From NCBI RefSeq assembly GCF_021234875.1, contig NZ_JAJQVM010000014.1:1-64000 (forward strand): a DNA stretch of 64,000 nucleotides, read 5' to 3'. Both the position numbers and the translations under genes were made by a program. The notes beneath the pieces are model-generated. The model did no database searches. It saw only the letters and a list, made by a program, of their open reading frames with translations, and was not told the DNA's origin. Origin of the DNA: Marinibactrum halimedae. Its GTDB lineage: Bacteria; Pseudomonadota; Gammaproteobacteria; Pseudomonadales; Cellvibrionaceae. This document shows, piece after piece, positions 20,501-30,600 of this stretch (its first letter is position 1; every line of letters begins with the position of its first letter).

Positions 20501-23500
20501 CACCAAAGTCTTCGGGGGTTCATTCACGAGCCAACACGTAATTTTTGTATAGAACGGTCCATAGACATCTCCATTGACACCATTCTAAATCGAGATTTTG
20601 ACTTTTTTAACGCCCCCTTTGACCTAAGCCAAGCGCCACTATTCAGAGTAGGCGTTGCCGCAGAACACTTGTCCGATACCAGCAGTAATATCACCAATAA
20701 AGTCTGGCTAAATGTACACCACATCATTGCAGATGGCTGGTCCATCAACTTGCTGGCCGAACAGCTATGCTCTGTTTACGAATCGCTAGCCAACCAGGTA
20801 ACCACTGCAACACCACTTATTAAAAACACAGATGACACTGAAGATGCGATCTTCGCTGATTCCTATGAAGATGCCCTTCTCGACAACCTAACATTGCATC
20901 AAGAAAGTCACCAAAGCTCTCTAAATTACTGGAAAACTAAGTACTCTGTTCCCGCCCCCCCCCTCGACCTCCCCACCGCTTACCCACGGGGTGCGACGCG
21001 AACCTATGATGCAGCGTACTACAATCGTAAACTCGCACTCTCTCCACAGACGTTAAAGCAGTTTGCCAATCACCTCAACGTTACCTCATTTACCGTCAGT
21101 TACAGTATTTTCCTGACGTTACTGAACAGACTAACTTCACAAGAGGATTTAACCGTTGGAGTACCTTTGGCTGGGCAAATACTGACCGGCAGCCATCATT
21201 TAATTGCTCACAATGTCAAAACTCTGCCATTGCGTCATCAGATTCAACGCAATGTTTCGTTTAAAGAGTTAGTTCAAGAGGTTGATCAAAACCTCACCGA
21301 AGCCACTGAACACGGTTATGCCTCATATGGCGAGCTATTGCCTCACATCGATCTAGATCGAAACAATAGTCGACCGCCTTTAATCTCGACAATATTTACA
21401 CAAGACCCAACCAACAAACGTATTGAGTCCCGTGCCCTAAGCCTTCAACTACGTAGCGTGCCGCGCCCAACAGAAACTTTCGATACCTGGTTTAACTTAA
21501 TAGAAGTTGATGGCGCGCTTGTGATTGAAAGCCAATACAACACAAACTTATTCAATGAATCGCTAATAGAGGGTTGGTGCACACTCTTTGACTCCCTGCT
21601 GTCTTTTGTCATCCAGGCGCCTCAAGCCCTTTTATGGCAGCTACCCACCGCCACTACCTCTGACATTGAGCGTATAGCTAATTGGAATGCAACCGAGACG
21701 CACTACACAGCACCCAAGACACTACAGGCACTCTTCGCGCTTCAAGTTGAAAAAACCCCCAATGCAATCGCCATTCAATTTAATGACACCTCTCTTACTT
21801 ACTTGGAGTTTGATCAGGTCACAAACCAATTAGCGCATTCACTCATTGAAAAAGGGGTGGAAAAAGGCAATGCCATTGGCGTCTACGCTGAACGGAGCCT
21901 TGAAATGATGCAAAGTATTTATGCCATCATTAAGGTTGGCGGCGTTTATGTCCCATTAGACCCAGAATACCCAACAGATCGAATTGAATACATCCTGCAA
22001 GATAGCCAATGCCAATTGGTGCTGAGCCATGGCGAACTCTATCAACAATTTAGTGAGACATTTGGTACTAAGAAGCTCCACAGTGTCGCTCGTGCAATAG
22101 GCAGCGAGCCAAAAAAAATCGATACACCGCCTTCAGTTACCATTTTGCCTGAAGACGAGGCTTATATTATTTATACCTCCGGTTCGACCGGGAAACCTAA
22201 AGGCGTTATCAACTGCCATGATGGCATTGCTAATCGCTTACTTTGGAAACAAAGTTACTTCCAACTAACCAGCCAAGATAGAGTATTATTCAAAACGCCG
22301 TTCTCATTTGATGTCTCTATTTGGGAAATATTCTGGCCTCAACAAACCGGCGCTAAACAAGTCATTGCCCCGCCCGGCATCCATAAAGACCCTGACGCAT
22401 TAGAGTCACTCATTATTGAGCAAGGCATTACGATCATGCACTTTGTGCCCTCTATGCTCAGCGCTTTTATTAATCGCGACATCGCAAATAATTTGCCACT
22501 CAGGGCCGTTTTATGCAGTGGAGAAGCACTTACACCCGACCTTCAAAAAGCATTCTTTGAAAAATTACCGAATGTTGAGCTGCACAATTTATACGGCCCC
22601 ACAGAGGCAGCCGTCGACGTCACTCACTGGAAATGTATCGATGATGAGCGCTCTCTCATTACTCCCATTGGCTCACCTATAGCAAACACCCAAATACATA
22701 TCGTCGACGAAAAAAATCAACCACAACCCATCGGAGTTGCAGGTGAATTATTGATTGGTGGCGTACAGGTAGCGAAAGGCTATCTCAATCGCCCTGACTT
22801 AAATTCAGAAAAATTTATTGCAGACCCTTTTAAAAAAGAGCCCGACGCAAGGGCATATCGAACTGGCGACCTCGCCCGCTGGAATCATGAAGGCCAAATT
22901 GAATACTTAGGGCGCTTGGACTTTCAGGTCAAAATCCGAGGTTTACGTATTGAAATTGGTGAAATCGAAACTCTACTCAATGAGCACAACGATATAAATC
23001 AAGCTGTCGTTGTGGTTCAACAAGAAGCAAACCACTCTCCTGCCCTAGTGGCGTTTTACACCAGCGACACGGAAATTGAAGCTACATTATTACGGCAATA
23101 TCTGGGGGAATCATTACCGCAATTTATGATTCCTCAGCTATATCAGCATTTGCCAAGCATTCCCCTGACAACCAGCGGCAAAGCCGATCGCAAAGTGCTC
23201 ATGGCACTCAAAATAGACCGACCTAAAGTAGAAAGTATCGACCCTCCCGCCACCGCAACGGAGCAATACCTCGCGTCACACTGGCGCAATCTACTAAAAA
23301 TAGAAACGATCAATCGTTCAGATGACTTCACATCACTGGGTGGGCACTCGCTTCTGCTCATTCAACTTATTTCAACAATCAAACAAGAAGTCGGCGTTAA
23401 ACTATCTTTCGACTCGTTTACACTACCGCTACAAGAATTGGCTCTCAAACTGGACAAGCTTGAAAAGCAAAGCCAAAAACACCTCAAAATTGATCAACAC

Positions 23501-26500
23501 TCCTTACCGGAACCAGAAAAAGCTATTCGTGTCGATATGGCACCAGAACAGCGAGAAGTTTACCTTGCTGCCGTGCAAAGCCCACACGCTAGCTCCGCTT
23601 ACAACCTTTCATCGTCGTACAATCTCCACGGCCCTCTTGACGTTGATGCACTTGAACACTCACTTCAACAATTGATTAACCGGCATCAGGCACTACGGAC
23701 AACTGTCGATACCAATTCGATTCAATTCATCATACAGCCCAACACTCAATTGGTTCTGGATAAGAAAACACTGGACTCACAGGCGACCGACGAACAAAAA
23801 AATACAGCGATTGATGAATTAAAAACCATACAGGCATCCCTAGCGTTCCAGTTTGGTATTAATAAACCACTATCGCGGATGGTATTACTGAAAGTTCACC
23901 ACGATCATCACATTCTCATGGTGACCTTCCACCACCTTATTGCCGACGGCTGGTCAAAATCGGTGTTTCTTTCAGAGTTCACGGAACTTTACAGATCCTA
24001 CACCCAGAACCAGGCACCGCATCTTCCTACAGCTCACCAACTGAAGGATTATATTGAGTGCCGATTAGAAGCTACCAGTAATCAGGAATACGAAAAAACC
24101 ATTGCCTATTGGGCAGAAAAATTCAGTACTTCTGTACCCGATCTAGAACTACCATCTCAAGGAGAAAGAACAGCAACGAAGGAGTTTGATGCCGCCAAAA
24201 CTCGATATTTACTCGATAAACCGCTATCGGCTGCATTGAAACATCTTGCTACCGAAATGGGCACCACACTTTTCGGTATTACACTGGCGAGTTATACCAT
24301 CTTGCTGCATCGTCTTACGCAACAAACCGACCTGTGCATTGGCGTACCCTTCGCGGGACAACCTATTGAGGGCATGAACCATTTAATGGGTCAATGCGCA
24401 CGTGTTTTACCGCTACGCATTGAAATCAACCCTGCCCAAACCTTTCGTCAACATGTCAAAAGCGTTGCCAATGCACTAGCCGAAGCCTACGAGCACTGCC
24501 AGCCCACTTTTACAGATCTGTTTGAAAAACTGAATATCTCTGGCACCCGATTGGTATCGAACATTTTTTCTATCGACCAAAGCAATCGAGAGGCTTCCTT
24601 CTGTGATATACAACTCAACTTTGACGATAACCCAGTAAAATTTGCTGTCTTCGAGCTCGGACTAACGGTTGGAAATTATCAAAATACATTGAGTTTGGAC
24701 TGGATTTTCAACACCTCTTCTCATGATCACCAATCGATTATCCATTGGCTAAAAATCTACGAAAAGATTTTACAATCGGTTACTTCGTCCCCAGCAATCA
24801 CACTCAAAAGCATTCAATTACTGACCGATGCAGACAAAGCTGTTCTCGACAAATTGAATCATACAGAAGACGATTTTGACCTGAATACTCCAGCAACCGC
24901 CCTTATCGAACAATGGTCAACAGAAACACCAGATGCGATTGCGATACAAGACCCCAAAGGGGCCCTCACTTACCGGCAGCTAAACGAACAGGCCAATATT
25001 CTCGCGAACAGATTGCATCAAGCCGGCATACGACCAGGAGATACCGTTGCACTCTGCATGAATAGGGGAGTTTTAGCAGCTGTCGCCATGAATGCCGTCC
25101 ACAAAGCAGGGGCCTCTTACCTACCACTGGGAACCAATCAACCCGAACAGCGATTGAATACCATACTACAAGACGTCAACTGTCAGGTTGTTTTATCGAA
25201 CCACCCTACCGGAGACCTCCTTAAATCCTCAGCCGTTCAGGTAATAAACCCAAGCAAGGTACTTCGCGAAGCCCGCCCTGAAGAAACTCTGGGTCTTTTC
25301 ATCCCATCACCCAGTGATTGCGCATACATCATTTATACATCGGGCTCGACAGGAACACCTAAAGGGGTTCGGGTAAGTCACAGCAATATGATGAACATGT
25401 TGCGCTATCTACAAAAAACAACGGACTACTCACGCTCAGACACCCAATTGGCAATTGCCAACTTTACGTTCGACCCACATGTTTTTGAGCTATTTCTTCC
25501 TCTTATTACAGGGGCAACCTGTGTCATTGCTCCAGAGAGTGCAATGCTGGATGCACAAGAGTTGAGCGACCTTATTGATCAGTATCATATAAGTGTTATG
25601 CAAGCAACGCCCGTAACTTGGCGTGCACTGGCTAAAAACCATTGGAAACCACACAACAAATTAAAAGTCGCGATTAGCGGCGGGGAAGCATTGCCAGAAG
25701 AAACACTCAACCATCTTCTTCAAAACGCTAAAGCAGTGATCAATGCCTACGGCCCAACAGAAACAACCGTATTGTCTACGGCAATTTCTTTATCAGAAGG
25801 GGCCGATACGAGTGTCATTGGACAGCCTATTGCCAATACCCAAGTTCGTGTTGTGGATGACAACTTACGTGATGTCCCGCTCGCCTGTGACGGAGAGCTC
25901 CTTATTAGTGGCAGTGGGGTCTCTATTGGCTATATCAACAAACCCCAACTGAATGCGCAAAAGTTCTTAAAGCATCCCGAAGATTGCATAACCTACTACC
26001 GTACCGGCGATAAAGTCAGAGTATTACACAATGGCGAAATTCAATTTCGTGGTCGCATTGATGATCAAATCAAACTAAGAGGACTCAGAATTGAACCCAC
26101 CGAAATTGAGCAAGCACTAGAACGCCACCCCAATATCGATCAAGCCGTTGTTGTTTTACACGTTAACGACGGGAAGGAATTATTAGTCTCGTTCTATCGG
26201 TCAGATCAAAACCAAACATTAGATTCACAAGCATTAAGGAGTGAATTAGGACGCCACATACCCAACTACATGATCCCTCAACACTTTGAGAAACTCGATG
26301 TCATGCCTTTGACATCAAGCGGAAAAGTGAATCGAAACACCTTAAAAACAGCCAAACTATCCACAAGAACACATGATGATGTTGTTGAATTACCTACCAC
26401 CGATACTGAAATTATGTTGGCCCAATTTTGGTGTGATGTGCTGGAAAGAGACCGCGTCAGTATCCATGACGATTTTTTCAGTATTGGAGGTCATTCTCTT

Positions 26501-27442
26501 GCAGCTGTAAAAGTACTTGCAAAGATAAACAATGTTTTGGGTATAAGCCTTCCCATTAATGTTTTCTTACAAGCGCCTGTATTGAAAGACTTGGCTGATT
26601 TCATCGATCGAAACCCTGTCGATGCCAATCAACGCAATACTGTCACATTAAAAGAAAGTAGTGGCACGCCCTTATTTTGTCTGTACGGGGTACTGCTTTA
26701 TAAAGAACTGGCCGAAGCTCTACCAGGGCACCAGAAAGTCATAGGTGTTTACTTAAAAGAGGAAATGGAGCTATTAAAAACAGGCAACTTACAAAAATTT
26801 ATGGAAAGCTTTGCAGATTTAGAATTGATTGCAAAAAAATACGCTCAAGCAATTCAATCCATCCAACCTCATGGCCCCTATTATCTTGCAGGAGAATCAT
26901 TTGGGGGAGTAGCAGCATTCGAAGTTGCCCAATATCTTATCAAGCAAGGTGAGCGTGTCGAATTAGTTGCCATGATGGACTCTTGGCTTCCTAGCCGATC
27001 AAAGAAGATTTTCTTACTTAAACGCTACTTTAAGCATATAGAGCTATTTATAAGAGACCCTAGAGACTATTGGACAACCACAAAAGAAAAACTCTCTAAA
27101 AAGCTTCTGAAATTTAAAAGCAAGTGGGTGAAACAAAGTTCAGATTCTCAATCGCCGACAAACAAATCTATTGTCGACATGAGACAAAGAGCAAGGGATC
27201 ATATTGTTAAGAATTACACTGCGCAATATTATTCTGGAACCGTCGTTTTATTCCGAGCCAGTGAACGCAGCCCTTTCGAGCCAGAAGACACCTATATGGG
27301 CTGGGCTAAAATCGCCCCTAATATTAATGTTGTACAAATAGAGGGGGATCACTTAAGCATCTTGAGAAAGCCCAATGTAAAGGCAATGGCCCGACATCTA
27401 TCTGCATACCTTCCTTCAGAGCAAGAGGGCAATTCCAAATAA
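17540..27442 (+). CDS. Three-module nonribosomal peptide synthetase (partial C-A-T-C-A-T-C-A-T-TE)
   Basis: A 3300-residue assembly line. Residues ~35-250 resemble only the C-terminal half of a condensation domain, without HHxxxDG. A1 follows (YTSGTTGRPKG ~418, YGCSE ~561, YRTGD ~643), then T1 with an atypical GALGIES site (Ser814). C1 has HHIIADG at 1060-1066. A2 (D1591) reads the ten-residue code DVWHLSLVDK, the serine code. T2 has GGHS at Ser1937. C2 has HHLIADG at 2131-2137. A3 (D2645) reads DPFQIGAVLK, which I cannot assign. T3 has GGHS at Ser2986. A type I thioesterase has GESFG at Ser3120 and a candidate catalytic His3271. A1 reads SIFHSGICMK; Ser replaces the Asp that binds the alpha-amino group, so A1 may load a non-amino carboxylic acid. 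Predicted product: acyl-Ser-X, released by hydrolysis or cyclisation. There is no epimerase, methylase, MbtH, phosphopantetheinyl transferase or exporter gene beside it. ATG at 17540 follows AGGA; starts at 17546 and 17552 are alternatives. Confidence 0.93.
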   Translation: MRMEMNSGIREKSHPTTLSNRTEREIPKSALSPEPLQLHWHQIKSTGCCKKLVTLPERLNVRFTNHCYAVALFFGVLYRYNQQTPVSAQILRHKGESLIQEGVLTVKLEHFIGIDTLCAYIGSQLSALHKTFDCSTSSITGSEQSLVAFSKVEQHLTPLKDINCTIVISESCNEVTPYNKTASNLSELTLFLNTNTKESSTCCLYGSGVFNDKEHLTLLSEHITTAAKSILSHTSDTPISSLQLLGTSEIEYLSDVLKGTKEPQKFTPPHTQIELHAKHSPDKTAIKYEDSHLSYQSLNDRANRVAQQLQLHGVSQGDRVATFLTPSLNIHVALMAIMKLGATYVPIDPEFPQGRVDNIIDDATPTIVLINDETKDKISYSRCFNLSTNTNLPEETAPPILTSTPCIESDDVAYIYYTSGTTGRPKGVKGTYGNLQHYLSVAAETYGINASTHMPAIAKFTFSISMFELLTPLIKGGTVSVLPREDILNVPALVETLKSVNTFHIGPSLLRKVTSHILQHELDKGSFSHIRHASSGGDMIPVGLLHDLNTIFTNAEVFVIYGCSEIACMGCTYFVDRDHPPSKTLVGKPFANTRVLLLDEHQNLVPNHCKGEIYFAGEGVTAGYLNRPELTNDKYLYINGERYYRTGDIGRLDADGNLEMLGRNDFQVQIRGVRVELGEVDYYLRQLPGIKEAIASSAQLEPQSENSIYAYIVAENNTQLSLKNLKQWLANKIPEHMMPSGFVVLDALPLNHNLKVDRKALPTPTPQTLLVDTSEDKANSKAISMLSQIWTKAGLTAITESDMFFDFGALGIESIEILQLRQAIKREIRHELPIKALRHDISTPNSLAKWIERHHTETDKGASYTHNLEEALLNASVPLLVPSLKPSPESHIGFSVDGVPKWYRQEQDTVFTEVSIKEMEQVVEYTPYRWNEIEAVLPLTPEQEEIWLSCQLSETASRGYNLAFELTFSATLNIDTLKQALLIICNKHQSLRGFIHEPTRNFCIERSIDISIDTILNRDFDFFNAPFDLSQAPLFRVGVAAEHLSDTSSNITNKVWLNVHHIIADGWSINLLAEQLCSVYESLANQVTTATPLIKNTDDTEDAIFADSYEDALLDNLTLHQESHQSSLNYWKTKYSVPAPPLDLPTAYPRGATRTYDAAYYNRKLALSPQTLKQFANHLNVTSFTVSYSIFLTLLNRLTSQEDLTVGVPLAGQILTGSHHLIAHNVKTLPLRHQIQRNVSFKELVQEVDQNLTEATEHGYASYGELLPHIDLDRNNSRPPLISTIFTQDPTNKRIESRALSLQLRSVPRPTETFDTWFNLIEVDGALVIESQYNTNLFNESLIEGWCTLFDSLLSFVIQAPQALLWQLPTATTSDIERIANWNATETHYTAPKTLQALFALQVEKTPNAIAIQFNDTSLTYLEFDQVTNQLAHSLIEKGVEKGNAIGVYAERSLEMMQSIYAIIKVGGVYVPLDPEYPTDRIEYILQDSQCQLVLSHGELYQQFSETFGTKKLHSVARAIGSEPKKIDTPPSVTILPEDEAYIIYTSGSTGKPKGVINCHDGIANRLLWKQSYFQLTSQDRVLFKTPFSFDVSIWEIFWPQQTGAKQVIAPPGIHKDPDALESLIIEQGITIMHFVPSMLSAFINRDIANNLPLRAVLCSGEALTPDLQKAFFEKLPNVELHNLYGPTEAAVDVTHWKCIDDERSLITPIGSPIANTQIHIVDEKNQPQPIGVAGELLIGGVQVAKGYLNRPDLNSEKFIADPFKKEPDARAYRTGDLARWNHEGQIEYLGRLDFQVKIRGLRIEIGEIETLLNEHNDINQAVVVVQQEANHSPALVAFYTSDTEIEATLLRQYLGESLPQFMIPQLYQHLPSIPLTTSGKADRKVLMALKIDRPKVESIDPPATATEQYLASHWRNLLKIETINRSDDFTSLGGHSLLLIQLISTIKQEVGVKLSFDSFTLPLQELALKLDKLEKQSQKHLKIDQHSLPEPEKAIRVDMAPEQREVYLAAVQSPHASSAYNLSSSYNLHGPLDVDALEHSLQQLINRHQALRTTVDTNSIQFIIQPNTQLVLDKKTLDSQATDEQKNTAIDELKTIQASLAFQFGINKPLSRMVLLKVHHDHHILMVTFHHLIADGWSKSVFLSEFTELYRSYTQNQAPHLPTAHQLKDYIECRLEATSNQEYEKTIAYWAEKFSTSVPDLELPSQGERTATKEFDAAKTRYLLDKPLSAALKHLATEMGTTLFGITLASYTILLHRLTQQTDLCIGVPFAGQPIEGMNHLMGQCARVLPLRIEINPAQTFRQHVKSVANALAEAYEHCQPTFTDLFEKLNISGTRLVSNIFSIDQSNREASFCDIQLNFDDNPVKFAVFELGLTVGNYQNTLSLDWIFNTSSHDHQSIIHWLKIYEKILQSVTSSPAITLKSIQLLTDADKAVLDKLNHTEDDFDLNTPATALIEQWSTETPDAIAIQDPKGALTYRQLNEQANILANRLHQAGIRPGDTVALCMNRGVLAAVAMNAVHKAGASYLPLGTNQPEQRLNTILQDVNCQVVLSNHPTGDLLKSSAVQVINPSKVLREARPEETLGLFIPSPSDCAYIIYTSGSTGTPKGVRVSHSNMMNMLRYLQKTTDYSRSDTQLAIANFTFDPHVFELFLPLITGATCVIAPESAMLDAQELSDLIDQYHISVMQATPVTWRALAKNHWKPHNKLKVAISGGEALPEETLNHLLQNAKAVINAYGPTETTVLSTAISLSEGADTSVIGQPIANTQVRVVDDNLRDVPLACDGELLISGSGVSIGYINKPQLNAQKFLKHPEDCITYYRTGDKVRVLHNGEIQFRGRIDDQIKLRGLRIEPTEIEQALERHPNIDQAVVVLHVNDGKELLVSFYRSDQNQTLDSQALRSELGRHIPNYMIPQHFEKLDVMPLTSSGKVNRNTLKTAKLSTRTHDDVVELPTTDTEIMLAQFWCDVLERDRVSIHDDFFSIGGHSLAAVKVLAKINNVLGISLPINVFLQAPVLKDLADFIDRNPVDANQRNTVTLKESSGTPLFCLYGVLLYKELAEALPGHQKVIGVYLKEEMELLKTGNLQKFMESFADLELIAKKYAQAIQSIQPHGPYYLAGESFGGVAAFEVAQYLIKQGERVELVAMMDSWLPSRSKKIFLLKRYFKHIELFIRDPRDYWTTTKEKLSKKLLKFKSKWVKQSSDSQSPTNKSIVDMRQRARDHIVKNYTAQYYSGTVVLFRASERSPFEPEDTYMGWAKIAPNINVVQIEGDHLSILRKPNVKAMARHLSAYLPSEQEGNSK

Positions 27443-27560
27443 ATTCATGGCGAATTAAACCAAAATTAAACCACTAGCCTTAAGCCGCATAAAGATAACT
27501 CGCAAAAAAGAAAAGCCTCTGCCAATCCAATTTCCGACTTAGAGTTTTAGGCATACAATA

Positions 27561-27595
27561 AAAAAACCCGGTGAAATAACCGGGCTTTTTTATTT
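27561..27595. terminator. Bidirectional terminator between NRPS and lipoprotein gene
   Basis: CCCGGT (27567-27572) pairs with ACCGGG (27579-27584), flanked by an A tract on the left and a T tract on the right. It can therefore end transcription of the NRPS (plus) and of the convergent lipoprotein gene (minus). Confidence 0.9.
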
Positions 27596-27655
27596 TTCTT
27601 TCTAAAAATAATTCTGTATGCGTATGATGCAACAGACTATTTAGTAATATCTTTT

Positions 27656-30600
27656 CTATTCTGTAACACCAGATACAGTATCCGATGATCTCAAATCACC
27701 CCAAATCGTATCAAACAAACCAGGAAGGCTTGAGTTACTAGCAGAAGCGGGTGATAGTGGACGAAAATCATCTTCATCCACTGTTGTGTCTACTCCATCC
27801 CCTGTCGATTTGTCTTGGTTTGCTTGTGATGCATGACTATGATTATTCACTTGTAAAAATGAATCAAATGGCTGTGGATTACGATTGTCACCATTTCCAA
27901 TGGCAACATATTCATTAGACGGTCTTAAAGCATCTACGGTCTGCTTATCTGGGGCATGGTTAATCGTAGTATTGTTATAAACCTCTACTGGTAATTTGAA
28001 GTTTTGTGGGTCTGAACCATTACCCTCCTCAAACGCCTCCCAAAAGAAAATTGCAGAGGTATAAGGGTTAGTGTGAGACAACACATCAGGCTGATAAACA
28101 ACATTATTTCTGAAGGTCATATTTCCATATGCAGAACGAACGCCGTAGTAAGATGCGTTATTACCCTTGAATATATTTCGTTCCACCATAACCGCTCCAG
28201 GGTGTGCGGCAATACCTTTATTGGCAGGCTCAAATACTGCAGCCATGGTGCCTCCCTCGATGCGATTCTCTACGATGACTCCCTTGTGTCCAGCAGCTCC
28301 ATCAGTATTGTAACGCAACGCCGGGTTATGGTGTTTACCATCTCCGAACCAACCTACATTACTGAAAAGATCATTTTGAGAAACCACGAGCCCCATTGAA
28401 TCAGCAGATCTAATGGCTCCATGATCGGCCCAACGACGATGATAAATCTCAATCTTTGACCCTTCTTCTGGTGCTCTCTTCAGCGTTATACGGTCTTCAC
28501 TAGCATGTAAATCATACCCATTCTGATTAGTTAAAAGATCTATTCGACCACTTGGGTATTCAATTTCTACCGCTATGTGTTTATCGCTATCTACACTAAA
28601 ACCTTTATCAGACTTATCACTCAAGTCTTGTGCATAACTGTAAGAGACCGTTTTACCATCACTCACAAAATGTTTAGCAGAATTACGTTTTCCATCGGGG
28701 CCACTAATTGCTGATTCTTTTTGGCGGATGTAATTTCCAACATAGGCAATGTTTGAAGACCAGTCTTGTAATGAGCCATAATTTTGCCAATTAGAACAGA
28801 AGTTATCTGCTATCACTTGTCCCTGCCCACCTCTGATATGAAAACAGGTATCCACACCCGTTACCGTATTTCTGTACAAGGTAACATCATTCGACTTGTG
28901 CCCTGCATCGTTATCCTCCAACCCAATGAAAAATGCATTAGCACCATGACTCCGGCCTAATCCAGTTGCCGCATCGTAATCGCCAACAATATTTAGATAG
29001 GAGATAGAAAGTCCGGTAACACTCATCGAGAAAAAGATTTGTTTGGAGTGATTTACAGAAAGTATAGGATCCTCACCACTGCCATAACGAGTTATGACAT
29101 AAGGCCCACCCTGCCTAAGCACCACCGTGTTTTCAGCATTGTAAGTCTCTCCGGCATGGACCATTACATAAGCACTGCTCATAGAACGTACTGCGCCTGC
29201 AACCTCGTTCCAAGTTTTGACTTGCGTTGCGCCTGGAGTACAGCCATTGAAGTCACCTTTAGCAGAAAGGCAAATTGTTTCATTTGGACTAAATGAATCT
29301 TCGGGAGAGTTAACAATAATCTTTTGGATAGCATCAGCATACTTACCATTTTTTGCTGCTGCTGAAACACGCACAGTGTAAACGCCTGGTTTTTCAAAGA
29401 CATGAGCTGCCATCTGCCCTTGGGCACGATTAGCACCTTGCCCAAAAGAAAAGTCCGATGGTAAAGAACGGAAATAAGATCTTTCATCATCAAATTTCCA
29501 GTGGTAAGCCACATGGTGGAAATCTGATGGCACACCAAAAGCAGCTCCACCATTAGGAACTTCAGCCTCAAAATACACGCCACAAGGTGCATCACACTCG
29601 GTTTGAGAAGCTTTAATAGTGAGTTCATTACTGACATCTGAGATAGAAGAAGACTTTGTGCTCACAGAGCTACCAGCTACTAAATCAGCCACGGCATAAT
29701 CAGTAGCACACTGAAGTTGCTTCGCAGCCAACTGAATACAACCGGAAGTACAACTATCTGGGCAGGAAGGGCTATCTATAATAACGATTCTCTCCTTCTC
29801 AGTCGTAATGGACTTACCATTCACCACCTGAGTTAGAGAGTACTTAACTGGATAAGCCCCCAGTTTATTAACATTGACACTGGATTCAACAACAACTTCT
29901 GATGTTAAATCACTCGCTCCGTCACCGACACCAATTCCCTCATACCCTGGATCACTGAAGGTATCACCATAAACCAATGTAAGAGTATCACCACCCTTAA
30001 GCAAAATTTGAGGCTCAACTGCTTTCACCACCTCAACCATACGACTTGTAGAAACTAACTGCCCTTCTAAATCCGATGCGGTATAAACAACTTCATAAAT
30101 GCCCTCTGCGTTAATATCTACCGAGCTATAATCAGCAGAAATTCTCAAAGAACCATCTTCCAAATCAGAAGCTTCTGCGCCTGGATCGACATCAGAAATT
30201 TGGACACCTAAATAAGAATAAAAATTATCTTCCCCTAACAAAGCAATTTCAGGCTCTGCATTAGCCTCCACGAGGATATCTCTCGTCAACTCTGTTTCAT
30301 TACCTGCTGAATCACGGGCAATGTATTTAATTGCATAAGAAGAGCCAGACTGAAAAGTATCAACCGTATCGCCTGCAATACGGACTTCCACAGAGCCGTC
30401 AATGTCATCAACCGCTACTGCACCTGGATCAGAAAACTCTGACTTAAACATCAACGTTATGGGGTTATCGCCATTCATCGTAATAACTGGCGGCGTGTGA
30501 TCTGAATTACCAGTTGAATCTGGAAGCACTTCTGTATCTGTATCGATATCTGGGGCAGTGCTGCCAGTGCTACCAGTGCTACCAGTGCTACCAGTGCTAC

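Noticed and set aside
16124-27442. Firm claim that the NRPS incorporates 4-hydroxyphenylpyruvate or homogentisate because hppD is adjacent.
   Set aside because: Adjacency alone is weak and the A1 code does not identify the substrate; kept only as a hypothesis to test.
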